Below, piece after piece: positions 7,495 through 17,031 of a DNA stretch of 64,000 bases (its first letter is position 1; the number at the start of each line of letters is the position of its first letter). The notes under the pieces are model-generated. The model had not been told where the DNA came from. It saw nothing but the letters and a program-made list of their open reading frames with translations, and made no database searches. The translations under genes were made by a program, and so were the position numbers. Location: contig NZ_JH815210.1 in assembly GCF_000296505.1 (NCBI RefSeq), positions 186,001-250,000 of the forward strand, read 5' to 3'. Source of the DNA: Schaalia turicensis ACS-279-V-Col4. GTDB lineage: Bacteria; Actinomycetota; Actinomycetes; Actinomycetales; Actinomycetaceae.

Positions 7495-10272
7495 TTAGCG
7501 ACCGGTCAGCTGCCAAGCGTCCTCATCATCGTCGGGCTCTTCATCTACCCATTGTGGTGCATTCCCACCATAATCATGTCCTGAATATGGGTCCGGTGCC
7601 GACATAGCACCATCGACCGCACCAGTGCGCACATCGGTGCCGGGAACGCCATCACCAGTTGACGCGGTCTCGTCACCCATGGAAGGCACGACCTCTGTTG
7701 CTTCGTCTAGCGTCTCTACTTCGCCTCGTAGCATGGCAAGCACCTGAGGCAACTGCTCGGGCGCAACCAACACCTGGCGCGCCTTCGACCCTTCGGATGG
7801 GCCGACGATTTCACGCGACTCGAGCAGGTCCATCAGGCGACCTGCTCTGGCAAAACCGACACGCAACTTGCGCTGAAGCATCGACGTCGAACCCAGCTGC
7901 GAGGAAACAACCAGCTCAGCTGCCTGCAACAGATCATCGAGGTCATCGCCAATATCCTCGGCGACCTTGACCTTCTTCGCCGGCGCAACCACATCCTCGC
8001 GGTACGTGGGTTGCATCTGCGACTTCACGTGCGCGACAACCTTGTGAATCTCCGACTCGCTGACCCACGCGCCCTGGACGCGCAACGGCTTCGAAGCGCC
8101 GGCAGGAAGGTAGAGAGCATCGCCCTGACCGATCAGCTTCTCAGCACCCGGCTGGTCGAGAATCGTGCGAGAGTCAGTCAGGGACGAGGTAGCAAACGCC
8201 AAACGCGAGGGGATATTCGCCTTAATCAAGCCGGTCACAACGTCAACAGACGGACGCTGCGTCGCCAGCACCAAGTGGATGCCAGCGGCACGCGCCAGCT
8301 GAGTGATGCGCTGAATCGAGGCTTCAACATCGCGCGGAGCGACCATCATCATGTCGGCGAGCTCATCAACCACCACCAGCAAATACGGGTACGGGTGAAG
8401 CGTGCGTTGCAGACCGGGCTTTGCCTGAACCTGACCGGACGCCACAGCCTTATTGAAATCGTCAATGTGCTTGAAGCCATACTCAGCCAGATCATCGTAA
8501 CGCGCATCCATTTCGCGCACGACCCATTCGAGAGCCTCAGCAGCCTTCTTCGGATCAGTGATAATCGGCGAAATCAGGTGCGGAATTCCTTCGTAAATCG
8601 TCAGTTCCACGCGCTTGGGATCAACCAGGATCATGCGCACCTGCTGGGGCGTCGCACGCATCATGATCGACGTAATCATCGAATTCACGAAGCTCGACTT
8701 ACCGGAACCCGTCTGGCCAGCGACCAGCATGTGAGGAGTCTTTGCGAGGTTCGTGACAACGTACCCGCCTTCGACGTCCTTACCCACGCCGACGACCAGC
8801 GGATGCTGGTTACGCATAGCAGCGCCGGAACGCAATACGTCACCCAGCGCCACGTTTTCGCGGTCAGCGTTCGGAATTTCAATGCCGATCGCTGACTTTC
8901 CAGGAATCGGAGCAAGGATACGCACGTCAGCTGAAGCCACCGCATACGCGATGTTCTTCGTCAGGTTCATCAGTTTGTCGACCTTGACGCCGGCACCAAG
9001 AACAACTTCGTAGCGCGTCACTGTCGGACCTCGTGAAAAACCGGTGACCCTCGCATCAACGTTGAAGTCAGCGAACACCTGCATCAGCGCATTGACAACC
9101 TGATCATTGACCTCGGAGCGCGTCTTATGTGGCGGGCCGGCAACAAGAAGACTGGCCTGGGGAAGCGTGTACGTGATTGCATCGTCCAGGTTCGGCTGAA
9201 AACCGGGCTGAGCAGGAGGATCGGTGATCGGCGGAGCAGGAATACTTGTCGCTCCCCCACGCACATCGACTTCGGAGGTCGCTATATTAGCGGTCAGCCC
9301 ATCGATGCCAGCAGTCGCATCAGGCAGGGAAATCACCTGAGTTGGCATGTCCTGCGGATCGGGGGAAGGCTCAGCCTTCTTCGCAAACCGAGACTTGCGC
9401 GCCGGCTTATCAACAAACTTTTCCGCATTCGCATCTTGCTCAAGGACAACCGTCGGGTCATCGCTGATCTGTGGGGAACGGAACGACTCATCACCATCAT
9501 ATTGTTCAAGGAAAGGATCATCGCCCGCAGCAAGATCCTCGCGCGCACGACGCCTGCGTTCGCGTGCACGTTCTTCATCGCTCATTTCTTCATCTCCACC
9601 GCGGTGGGTCAGCGAACGGAAGAAGGAGGCGAGAGCAGCCGGAGCATCGGCAACACGCGTACGAGTTGCCAGCAAGATCGAGTAAATGCCCAAAAGAATG
9701 AGGATTCCGCCAGCCCCCCACCCTGACAGCAGAAGCGTCAGTGGGCGCGCGATAAACCAGCCGATAATGCCACCGGCCGATTCAATAGCTGCTAGGTCAT
9801 CGAATGCCGGATTTCCTTGACTGATATGCACCAAACCGGTCAGGGCAACCGTCAACCCAATGCCACCCGCAGTGTGGTGTGGCAAGGCGTGGTTTCCGGA
9901 GCGCGCGCGGAAGAGTTCTACGGCTTGTGCGACAAGTGCCAGTGGAACAACGACAGAGAATAGACCAACGAGGCCGGCTGCCCCGTGGTGCAATACATCC
10001 CCAGCCTGGCCGGAAATGTGGAACCACTCGCGCAGGGCGACAACGATCGCTAGCGCAAGAAGCACAAACGCAAGGCCGTCGCGCTTTACTTGCACATCAG
10101 CTGCATTGAACGCGCGAACCATCGAGGCAATACCACGCCCGATTGCTGAGAAGAACGAGGCAAGGAGCCCCGGCTTCTCCGTTATCTCGGGTTGAGCCTG
10201 CTTCTGATTCGACGTGCGCTGGCGCGACTTGGCGTTCGAGCCATTTCGGGCAGATGGGTTGCTTTTAGCCAT
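7495..10272 (-). CDS. ftsK: DNA translocase FtsK/SpoIIIE
   Basis: 925-residue septal DNA pump that clears chromosome from the closing septum and activates XerCD at dif. The N-terminal ~210 residues hold about four membrane segments; residues ~210-370 are a charged linker with an RERRRRARE run; the motor follows with Walker A GQTGSGKSS at ~519-527 and Walker B LLVVVDELADMMM; the C-terminal winged-helix gamma domain (LQRKLRVGFARAGRLMDLLE) is present and should read KOPS. The ATG at 10272 is used; an upstream in-frame TTG at 10281 adds three residues only. The linker is short compared with E. coli FtsK. Confidence 0.96.
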   Translation of the reverse strand: MAKSNPSARNGSNAKSRQRTSNQKQAQPEITEKPGLLASFFSAIGRGIASMVRAFNAADVQVKRDGLAFVLLALAIVVALREWFHISGQAGDVLHHGAAGLVGLFSVVVPLALVAQAVELFRARSGNHALPHHTAGGIGLTVALTGLVHISQGNPAFDDLAAIESAGGIIGWFIARPLTLLLSGWGAGGILILLGIYSILLATRTRVADAPAALASFFRSLTHRGGDEEMSDEERARERRRRAREDLAAGDDPFLEQYDGDESFRSPQISDDPTVVLEQDANAEKFVDKPARKSRFAKKAEPSPDPQDMPTQVISLPDATAGIDGLTANIATSEVDVRGGATSIPAPPITDPPAQPGFQPNLDDAITYTLPQASLLVAGPPHKTRSEVNDQVVNALMQVFADFNVDARVTGFSRGPTVTRYEVVLGAGVKVDKLMNLTKNIAYAVASADVRILAPIPGKSAIGIEIPNADRENVALGDVLRSGAAMRNQHPLVVGVGKDVEGGYVVTNLAKTPHMLVAGQTGSGKSSFVNSMITSIMMRATPQQVRMILVDPKRVELTIYEGIPHLISPIITDPKKAAEALEWVVREMDARYDDLAEYGFKHIDDFNKAVASGQVQAKPGLQRTLHPYPYLLVVVDELADMMMVAPRDVEASIQRITQLARAAGIHLVLATQRPSVDVVTGLIKANIPSRLAFATSSLTDSRTILDQPGAEKLIGQGDALYLPAGASKPLRVQGAWVSESEIHKVVAHVKSQMQPTYREDVVAPAKKVKVAEDIGDDLDDLLQAAELVVSSQLGSTSMLQRKLRVGFARAGRLMDLLESREIVGPSEGSKARQVLVAPEQLPQVLAMLRGEVETLDEATEVVPSMGDETASTGDGVPGTDVRTGAVDGAMSAPDPYSGHDYGGNAPQWVDEEPDDDEDAWQLTGR

Positions 10273-10397
10273 GATGATCAAAACGCTACCCGTAGACCTG
10301 ACGAATCGTGATCGGCGCGCCGTTAAAGCGCAGTCTCACGCGGATCTCACACTCGTGACGCGTCTGCGAATAGAAGAAAGAGGCGCACGTGCAGTCT

Positions 10398-11348
10398 CTA
10401 CAGTGCCGCGAGGCTCTCGACTGTTCCCGTTTCCATGACGATATCAATCTGTTCGCGTGAGGGAACAGGAAGAGCAGATTCATGAGAGAGCGCAATTGCG
10501 GCAGCCGCGTTCGCGATACGACATGCTTCCGCAACGTCTTTGCCGGTGATCAGAGTGGCGCACATTGTCGCGATGTGTGTATCACCGACACCAGCGGTGT
10601 CGACGACGTGCGTCTTGTAGGCGGGGATCATAACGGGTTCATCAGTCTGTGTGCGTTGCAATTCGCACCCCGACGCGCCCGTGCGACGGACCAGCGCAGC
10701 TTCGGGTCGCATGAGGTGACGCACTCCCGTGCCGGGCTCAAAAGAGTCGAGGATCGACGCCAAGGTGTTCGATTCACGGACATTCATTGTCACGACGTCA
10801 GCACGATGCAACAGCTGGCGCCATAGTTCTACGGGAACTTGCTCAACTGCCGGGGAAACGGCCACAACAAGAGTGACAGATGACGGCAGGGCTGCAGCCC
10901 ATCCCGCAAGGACCTTCGCAGAATGAGGATTCGTCAAGTCAGAGGCAGCAATATGGATCAAGTCGCCAGGGGTAAGAACAAGAGAGTCCAACGCTGTACG
11001 CGACGGCTCTGACTCAACACCGGACGTCACAATCGAGGTCATCGACCCATCGGGTTCGATCAACTGCATTGCGACGCCGATGTCACCCACCAGTTCTGGA
11101 ATAAGAACCTCAACTCCAGCTTCAACAAGCTGACGACGAACAGTGAACGAGTTCGGTCCAGTGCCTAACGGGGAAGCCAGCGCAGCCGGGATACCGAGAG
11201 CTGCCACCGCAGATAGGGTTGTAAAACCACCCCCGGGACGCGAGCTAGAAGCATCGGCATGGATGGAAGCGCCACGAACCGGTGAATGTGAAATGTGCAT
11301 CGGAAGAACAAGCACCACCGAGTGGGTTGAGATAAAACGACCTGTCAT
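10398..11348 (-). CDS. PfkB-family carbohydrate kinase
   Basis: About 316 residues of the ribokinase fold, which phosphorylates sugars or nucleosides with ATP. The N-terminal PfkB signature is represented by PGGGFTTLSAVAALG at ~38-52; the C-terminal signature is DTAGVGDTHIATM near residue 255. The catalytic Asp of the GAGD anion-hole motif is kept but the motif reads GVGD, and the next residue after GD is T rather than the common A/S-F. Substrate cannot be told; neighbours (rnj, ftsK) give no pathway hint. Start may be the ATG at 11348 or the GTG at 11357; neither has an ideal ribosome site. Confidence 0.8.
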   Translation of the reverse strand: MTGRFISTHSVVLVLPMHISHSPVRGASIHADASSSRPGGGFTTLSAVAALGIPAALASPLGTGPNSFTVRRQLVEAGVEVLIPELVGDIGVAMQLIEPDGSMTSIVTSGVESEPSRTALDSLVLTPGDLIHIAASDLTNPHSAKVLAGWAAALPSSVTLVVAVSPAVEQVPVELWRQLLHRADVVTMNVRESNTLASILDSFEPGTGVRHLMRPEAALVRRTGASGCELQRTQTDEPVMIPAYKTHVVDTAGVGDTHIATMCATLITGKDVAEACRIANAAAAIALSHESALPVPSREQIDIVMETGTVESLAAL

Positions 11349-11463
11349 TTCTTCCACGCTTCTTTGAGTTTGAGGCTCTTCGTTGAGGTTGCTGACACCA
11401 GAGTACGCGATAGGGACCCCCTCAAACGCTCGTGCGGTGAAGAGATCCCCACGTGTGCCTCTT

Positions 11464-13155
11464 CTACTGTTCTACAACGACTGGGACGATCATCGGACGA
11501 CGGCGGAGCTTGCGCGCCACCCAACGACCGATCACACGACGCATTGCCTGCTGGAGAACGTAGGGGTCGACTCCACCGGGAGCCGCCGCTTCCGCGAGCG
11601 CTACTTCGACGTCCGGCTGAATCTCTTCAAAGACCGAATCATCTTCTGCCATACCGATTGCGCGGATGATCGGCGCAGAAAGCACCATACCTGAATCGTG
11701 TTCAACGACGGCATAGACGGAGATAAAGCCTTCGGAGCCGAGCGTGCGCCTAGTTTCAAGCTCGTGTTCAGAGATTTCGCCGATGGAGCGACCGTCGACG
11801 TACACGTATTCGCAGGGAACGGCTCCACTGACGCGTGCCATGCCGTCCTTCAAGTCGACGCAGACGCCGTCTTCTGCCAGCACCACGTTGTCGGGTGAGA
11901 TACCGGTCTTCACGGCAAGTTGTCCGTTAGCGACCAGGTGGCGGACCTCGCCGTGAATCGGCATGACGTTGGTGGGTTGCACGATGTTGTAGCAGTAAAT
12001 CAGCTCGCCTGCAGCGGCGTGGCCGGATACGTGAACCTTCGCGTTCGCCTTGTGCACGACGCGTGCGCCCAGGCGCATGAGGTCGTTGATGACGCGGTAG
12101 ACGGAGTTTTCGTTTCCAGGAATCAGAGAGGACGCTAGGACCACCATGTCGCCGGGCTCAATGGAGACGCTACGGTGAGTTCCAAGGCTCATACGGGACA
12201 GCGCGGCCATTGGTTCACCCTGCGAGCCGGTTGCCATGTAGACACGCTTGGAGGGTTCAAGCATTTCAATGGTGCGCGCATCGACAATAACGCCCTCGGG
12301 AATAGTCAGGTAGCCCTTTTCCTGAGCGATGCGCATATTGCGTTCCATTGAGCGCCCCACCAGGCAAACGTGCCGCCCGTGGTGCGCCGCAGCCTGAATA
12401 ACCTGCTGGACGCGGTGGACGTGCGAGGCGAAGGATGCAACGACGATCTGTCCCGGAGCTTCACCGAATACTCGATCGAGGACAGGGCCGATTTCACGTT
12501 CGGGAGTGATGAAGCCGGGAACCTCAGCGTTCGTGGAGTCAACCATGAACAGGTCCACGCCCTCTTCACCGAAGCGAGCAAAGGCACGAAGGTCGGTCAG
12601 GCGAGAGTCAAGGGGAAGCTGATCCATCTTGAAATCACCGGTGATCAGTAGTTTTCCTGCCGGGGTGCGGACAAAGACAGCCAGAGCGTCGGGGATCGAG
12701 TGGGTCACGGAGACGAATTCAAGATCGAAGTCATCAATAGTGATTCGGTCACCTTCTGCTACGACATGCAGGTTGTCGGTGGTCAGCTTGTGCTCACGAA
12801 GCTTCGGTTCGACGAATGCCAGCGTCAGTTCCGAACCGTAGATTGGGATGTCTTCGCGGAGTTTCAACAGGTACGGAACACCGCCGATATGGTCTTCGTG
12901 ACCGTGGGTGAGGACCATGCCGACAACGTCGTCCATGCGGTCTTCAATCCAAGAGAAGTCCGGGAGAATCAGGTCAACACCCGGCTGGGTTTCTTCAGGG
13001 AAAAGAACGCCACAGTCGACAACGAGGAGTTTGGAGTCGAACTCCAGCACGTTCATGTTGCGGCCCACTTCACCCAAGCCACCAAGTGGGATGATGCGAA
13101 TGGCGCCCTCTTCTAGGGGTGCGGGTTCGGAAAGGTTCTCATACAGGGACTTCAT
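11464..13155 (-). CDS. rnj: Ribonuclease J
   Basis: 563-residue metallo-beta-lactamase/beta-CASP ribonuclease with endonuclease and 5'-3' exonuclease activity in mRNA decay and rRNA maturation. The zinc motif HGHEDH is at 84-89, a GDFK segment follows near 172, and the C-terminal domain ends RRRPMIVPVVVEQ, typical of RNase J. It lies directly downstream of dapA (54-base gap), an arrangement shared with mycobacteria and streptomycetes. The minus strand shows CACACT seven bases upstream of the ATG, a weak leaderless-type promoter. Confidence 0.96.
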   Translation of the reverse strand: MKSLYENLSEPAPLEEGAIRIIPLGGLGEVGRNMNVLEFDSKLLVVDCGVLFPEETQPGVDLILPDFSWIEDRMDDVVGMVLTHGHEDHIGGVPYLLKLREDIPIYGSELTLAFVEPKLREHKLTTDNLHVVAEGDRITIDDFDLEFVSVTHSIPDALAVFVRTPAGKLLITGDFKMDQLPLDSRLTDLRAFARFGEEGVDLFMVDSTNAEVPGFITPEREIGPVLDRVFGEAPGQIVVASFASHVHRVQQVIQAAAHHGRHVCLVGRSMERNMRIAQEKGYLTIPEGVIVDARTIEMLEPSKRVYMATGSQGEPMAALSRMSLGTHRSVSIEPGDMVVLASSLIPGNENSVYRVINDLMRLGARVVHKANAKVHVSGHAAAGELIYCYNIVQPTNVMPIHGEVRHLVANGQLAVKTGISPDNVVLAEDGVCVDLKDGMARVSGAVPCEYVYVDGRSIGEISEHELETRRTLGSEGFISVYAVVEHDSGMVLSAPIIRAIGMAEDDSVFEEIQPDVEVALAEAAAPGGVDPYVLQQAMRRVIGRWVARKLRRRPMIVPVVVEQ

Positions 13156-13208
13156 AGGTCTAAGTGTGCCACGACCTCAGGGGAAATCCGTGAACACTCA
13201 GACCCAAG

Positions 13209-14105
13209 TCAGAGCAGTTCGGCCACTTTCAGCGCAGACTTCAAGGATTCCATTTCGTCATTCGAGGCTCCCACCAACGGCAGACGCAGAACCGGCGTTT
13301 CAATGACGCCCTGCAGGTACAGGGCTGCTTTTGCCATGACAGCCCCCTGTCCCCCGCCCATGATGGCAGCCACCAGCGGGCGAAGCGAGTAGGCAAGTTC
13401 GCGGGCTTCCCAGACCTTATCGGCATCCAGCAGGTCGATCATCTTCCGATAGTGCGACGAGGCAACATGTGACACGACCGACACGAAACCGGAGGCTCCG
13501 CCGGTCATCCAAGCGAAGTTCAAGCCGTCATCACCCGAGTAGTACTCGAGCTTAGTTCGGTGCATTCGTTCGACGCCCTGTTCAACGTTGCCTGTGGCAT
13601 CTTTAACAGCTTTGATACGCGGGTGGGTGGCAAGGTCGTCCAGTGTCTCATCACTGAACGCCAAGCCGGTACGTCCCGGAATGTCGTAGAGCATGACGGG
13701 AAGATCAGTTGCGTCCGCAATAGCGCGAACGTGGGCACGCAGACCCATCTGAGAGGGACGGTTGTAATACGGGGAGACAACCAGCAGACCATCAGCCCCC
13801 GACGCCTGCGCCCCTTCACCAATACGCACAGCGTGCGCGGTGTCGTTCGAGCACGCACCGCAGAGAATAAACGCGCGGTCACCCACAGCTTCCTTCACAG
13901 CAACCGTCAGTTCATCCTTCTCCGGCTGATGGGTCGTCGGAGATTCGCCAGTCGTTCCAGACAGCAAAACTGTGTCAGACCCGTCGTCAACGAGTTTCTT
14001 CGCCAAACGGACCGCGGAGTCGAGATCGATTGACCCGTCAGCGTGAAACGGGGTCACCATTGCGGTTGCGAGGGAGCCGAAAAGACGGCGCGGGGTGTAG
14101 TTCAT
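13209..14105 (-). CDS. dapA: 4-hydroxy-tetrahydrodipicolinate synthase
   Basis: 298-residue TIM-barrel aldolase that condenses pyruvate with aspartate semialdehyde in the first step of the lysine/diaminopimelate branch. The GTTGESPTT motif is near residue 50 and the Schiff-base lysine lies in IKAVKDATGN near 170. The ATG at 14105 is fixed by TATGCT six bases upstream and gives the normal N-terminus (RLFGSLATAMVTPF); an ATG at 14144 would add 13 unconserved residues. Works with dapB (next but one gene) and lysA at 54 kb, supplying both lysine and peptidoglycan. Confidence 0.96.
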   Translation of the reverse strand: MNYTPRRLFGSLATAMVTPFHADGSIDLDSAVRLAKKLVDDGSDTVLLSGTTGESPTTHQPEKDELTVAVKEAVGDRAFILCGACSNDTAHAVRIGEGAQASGADGLLVVSPYYNRPSQMGLRAHVRAIADATDLPVMLYDIPGRTGLAFSDETLDDLATHPRIKAVKDATGNVEQGVERMHRTKLEYYSGDDGLNFAWMTGGASGFVSVVSHVASSHYRKMIDLLDADKVWEARELAYSLRPLVAAIMGGGQGAVMAKAALYLQGVIETPVLRLPLVGASNDEMESLKSALKVAELL

Positions 14106-14111
14106 GGGTTG

Positions 14112-14117
14112 AGCATA
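14112..14117 (-). promoter_or_regulatory. -10 box of dapA (leaderless)
   Basis: TATGCT, a near-consensus -10, then CAACCC, then ATG. No Shine-Dalgarno site. It separates dapA transcription from the upstream GNAT gene. Confidence 0.65.
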
Positions 14118-14165
14118 TGACGCGGAGGCATCGAAACAGCCCAAAGTTCACTAGGTGAACGCCTA

Positions 14166-14741
14166 TCACTCGTCAGGTGTCTGCGTCGAAGTCCACCACA
14201 GGTGTTGGACAACATCAGGCATGTCGGGGAATGTGCGCCTCACCCCTGCCGGCCCAAACCCGCACGAGGTGAAGAAACGGATCCGGGCCTCGTCCCTTGA
14301 ATCAATCCACGTACTGAGGGCGGTCGCACGCGAAACATCGACGCACGCCTGCACCAAGCGAGAGGCGTGTCCGCTTCGACGGAAACTTTCGTCCACGTCC
14401 ATTTCGGCAATTAACGAGGGGCCCGTAATGGCGCTACCATCACCGGCGGTGAAATCATCGCCGGGAACAACCAGAGCATAACCGGCGACCACGTTGGCGT
14501 GGAGGGCAACAAGAGTGAAGCACCCAGCGGGAGCAGGAGCAGTCAATGTTGTTGCCCACTGTTGCACAAGAACCTGTTCGCCCACCTGTGCGCTCGCGCC
14601 GAAGAGCCTCTTGAGCGAGGCTGCCTGAATACGCGCAATCTGTGGCGCATCCTGAGCCAATGCGGGGCGAACCGATCGGTCGGGCAACTTCGAAACAGAC
14701 TGAGGTGCACCTGCTCCCGGCATACCAAGGTCGATGCTCAT
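14166..14741 (-). CDS. GNAT-family N-acetyltransferase
   Basis: 191-residue acetyl-CoA-dependent acetyltransferase. The GNAT core runs from SVRPALAQDAPQIARIQ (~23) through IAEMDVDESFRRSGHASRLV (~112-131), where RRSGHAS corresponds to the acetyl-CoA pyrophosphate loop (Q/RxxGxG/A), to FFTSCGFGPAGVRR (~155-168), the usual C-terminal strand-helix pair. The acceptor is unknown. The start codon overlaps the dapB stop as ATGA, so it is translationally coupled to dapB; no functional link to lysine synthesis is known. Confidence 0.85.
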   Translation of the reverse strand: MSIDLGMPGAGAPQSVSKLPDRSVRPALAQDAPQIARIQAASLKRLFGASAQVGEQVLVQQWATTLTAPAPAGCFTLVALHANVVAGYALVVPGDDFTAGDGSAITGPSLIAEMDVDESFRRSGHASRLVQACVDVSRATALSTWIDSRDEARIRFFTSCGFGPAGVRRTFPDMPDVVQHLWWTSTQTPDE

Positions 14742-15490
14742 AGAAGCCCCGGCAGGTCAAGGACAGTATCCAAGCCGATCGACAGACCCGGATGCTTGCT
14801 CACTTCACGCACGCCTAACAAAACGCCGGGCATGAAAGAGAAACGGTCGAAGGAATCCGTGCGAATCACCAGCTGTTCACCAGGGTTGCCCAGCAGGATC
14901 TCTTCCGAGGCTGTCAGGCCACGCAGGCGGACAGCATGGACAGGCACGCCGTCTACGACTCCCCCTCGGGCCCCCAGTGGATCCGACTGGGTGGCATCAG
15001 GCATGGGACCACATCCGGCCTTTCCGCGCGACGCTGCGATCCCCTTCGCAGTGGCAACCGCAGTACCGGAAGGCGCATCCACCTTGTTCGGATGGTGCAT
15101 TTCAATAACCTCAGCGGACTCGAAATACGGGGCGGCCAGCGCAGCGAACTTCATCGCCAGCACGGCAGACATCGCGAAGTTCGGTGCGATCAGGACGCAA
15201 CGGCCAGATTCTTCAGCGTGGACGCGCACACGCTCATAGGATTCATCACTCCACCCCGTTGTGCCCACAACGACGTTCACCCCAGCGTCCAGCAGTGCGT
15301 GGACATTTGCTTCGGTAACAGACGGCGTTGAGAAATCGACGGCAACCTCGGCGCCACCAAGGTTACTGGCTGTGATCTGATCCGAAGCATCAAGACCAGC
15401 GACGAACTCCATGTCGTCTGCACCGTTCACTGCTTCAACGACGGTCGCGCCCATACGGCCTTGAGCGCCAATGACTGCTACGTGAATCAT
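14738..15490 (-). CDS. dapB: 4-hydroxy-tetrahydrodipicolinate reductase
   Basis: 250-residue NAD(P)H-dependent reductase following DapA in lysine/diaminopimelate synthesis. N-terminal nucleotide-binding motif VAVIGAQGRMG at 4-14; the catalytic stretch appears as EMHHPNKVDAPSGTA near 130-145 (His and Lys of E(L/M)HHxxKxDAPSGTA). The C-terminal FMPGVLLGVREV segment is standard. AGAGGAA precedes the ATG. It follows the M16 peptidase by 21 bases and is coupled to the GNAT gene by ATGA. Confidence 0.96.
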   Translation of the reverse strand: MIHVAVIGAQGRMGATVVEAVNGADDMEFVAGLDASDQITASNLGGAEVAVDFSTPSVTEANVHALLDAGVNVVVGTTGWSDESYERVRVHAEESGRCVLIAPNFAMSAVLAMKFAALAAPYFESAEVIEMHHPNKVDAPSGTAVATAKGIAASRGKAGCGPMPDATQSDPLGARGGVVDGVPVHAVRLRGLTASEEILLGNPGEQLVIRTDSFDRFSFMPGVLLGVREVSKHPGLSIGLDTVLDLPGLL

Positions 15491-15511
15491 GATGAGTTCC
15501 TCTTCTTGTCT

Positions 15512-16831
15512 TTAGGCGTTGTTCGGAAGGACGAGAGCACGAGAGAAATTACGGCGTGCAAGGTCGGTGGCCATGGCCTTCACGTCTTCAGCGCTCACCT
15601 GGTTGATCGCGTCAATTGCTTGTTCGATGGACTTGTATCGGCCAGACACTTCAGCGCGACCAATAAGCATCATGCGCGACCAGTTATCTTCTTGGCTCAG
15701 CACGACGGAGCCTCGCACTTGGCCTCGTACGCGCTCCATCTCTGAGGCGGTCGGGCCTTCGCTTGCGAGCAACTCCAATTGGCTCCGCATGAGTTTTTCG
15801 ACCTCGTCTACCTTCGCCGGCGATGTGCCCGCGTACATGCCGAAGCTACCGGTTTCCGCGTAGGACGAACCGAAAGCGTAGGTCGTGTAGGCCAAGCCTC
15901 GTTTCTCGCGAACTTCCTGGAACAAGCGCGACGACATCGACCCGCCCAGCACATTGAGCAAAACGTTAAAGGTCGGGAGTTCATCAGCGAGTGCGCGAAA
16001 CCCCCTGGTGCCGATCACAACGTGAGCTTGTTCAACATCGCGACGCCTCACTATTTCCGCCGACTGAACGCCTTCGTTGGTTGCGAGCTTCGAGCGGCGC
16101 TGACGAGGCCGGCTGGATGATTTCAGCTGTGACGCCCAATTGGACGCCGACAGAGCATCGGTCACCATGTTCACGACTGCTTCATGCTCAATATCGCCGG
16201 CAACCGCAACGATCAAGTTGTTCGGCGCATAGTGGCGGTGATAGTGCTCAAACACCTTGTCACGACTGACAGCGCTAATAATGTCAGGGGTGCCACCCAC
16301 CGGGCGACCAAGCGGAGTATCACCGTGAATTGCCTGCTGGAATGCTTCGTGGACGTTCTCGGTCGGAGAGTCTTTTGACATCGCGAGCTCATCGAGGATG
16401 ACCCCTCGTTCCATTTCAAACTCTGCCGGATCCAAGAGCGAGTTGGTCAACATGTCAGCGATCGTCCCCACCGCCATTGTGAGATCGGTCGAAACGACGC
16501 GAGCCCAGTATGCAGTGTGTTCCTTCGCGGTTTCCGCATTCGTTTCTCCGCCCACACGGTCGAAACTTTCGGCGATGTCAAAAGCGGAGCGAGTATCCGT
16601 CCCTTTAAACAACAGATGTTCAAGGAAGTGGGTCGAACCTGCGACTTCGGGGGTTTCATCGCGAGATCCCACAGGAACCCACATGCTGACTCCAGCAGAA
16701 TGCGTGGCAGGAATGTGCTGGGTGATGATACGCGTACCAAACGAAGTCACTGTCCGTCGCAGATCGCCATCAGTGTCATCCAGTAACTGATTGTCGATCG
16801 CATCGAGTGTCAGTTCGATCGGTTCGCTCAC
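15512..16831 (-). CDS. M16-family zinc peptidase (PepR/processing-peptidase-like)
   Basis: 439 residues from the GTG at 16831, which has GGAAG five to six bases upstream; the extra N-terminal residues reading to 16909 are not conserved. The inverted zinc motif HxxEH is intact as HFLEH near residue 68-72, with a distal Glu about 75 residues later in the GVILDELAMSKD region. The C-terminal M16 domain with its R/Y region (REKRGLAYTTYAFGSSYAETG) is also present. Members adjacent to pnp are conserved in actinobacteria (PepR in mycobacteria); natural substrate unknown. Probably cytosolic: no signal peptide. Separated from pnp by a terminator, so it probably leads an M16-dapB-GNAT unit. Confidence 0.9.
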   Translation of the reverse strand: MSEPIELTLDAIDNQLLDDTDGDLRRTVTSFGTRIITQHIPATHSAGVSMWVPVGSRDETPEVAGSTHFLEHLLFKGTDTRSAFDIAESFDRVGGETNAETAKEHTAYWARVVSTDLTMAVGTIADMLTNSLLDPAEFEMERGVILDELAMSKDSPTENVHEAFQQAIHGDTPLGRPVGGTPDIISAVSRDKVFEHYHRHYAPNNLIVAVAGDIEHEAVVNMVTDALSASNWASQLKSSSRPRQRRSKLATNEGVQSAEIVRRRDVEQAHVVIGTRGFRALADELPTFNVLLNVLGGSMSSRLFQEVREKRGLAYTTYAFGSSYAETGSFGMYAGTSPAKVDEVEKLMRSQLELLASEGPTASEMERVRGQVRGSVVLSQEDNWSRMMLIGRAEVSGRYKSIEQAIDAINQVSAEDVKAMATDLARRNFSRALVLPNNA

Positions 16832-16983
16832 GAGTCTTCCATTTCCTTTTCTTCTGGCCGTTAACGCGATGTTCCCCCGATTGTTCAGGCGGAGGTTCAA
16901 AACGTCCACGTGTGTGAGTCTACTTGCTCAATGCTCAACCGGTTGGAGACGTTCAGGCAGAGCAGTATTGACTGAAAAATACT

Positions 16984-17014
16984 GTTGGGCCGGTGGCTCT
17001 GCCACCGGCCCAAC
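16984..17014 (-). terminator. Rho-independent terminator of pnp
   Basis: A perfect 14-bp stem (GTTGGGCCGGTGGC / GCCACCGGCCCAAC) with a three-base loop; on the minus strand it is followed by AGTATTTTT. It lies 18 bases past the pnp stop. Confidence 0.9.
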
Positions 17015-17031
17015 GAGGTGATGAAGAACTA

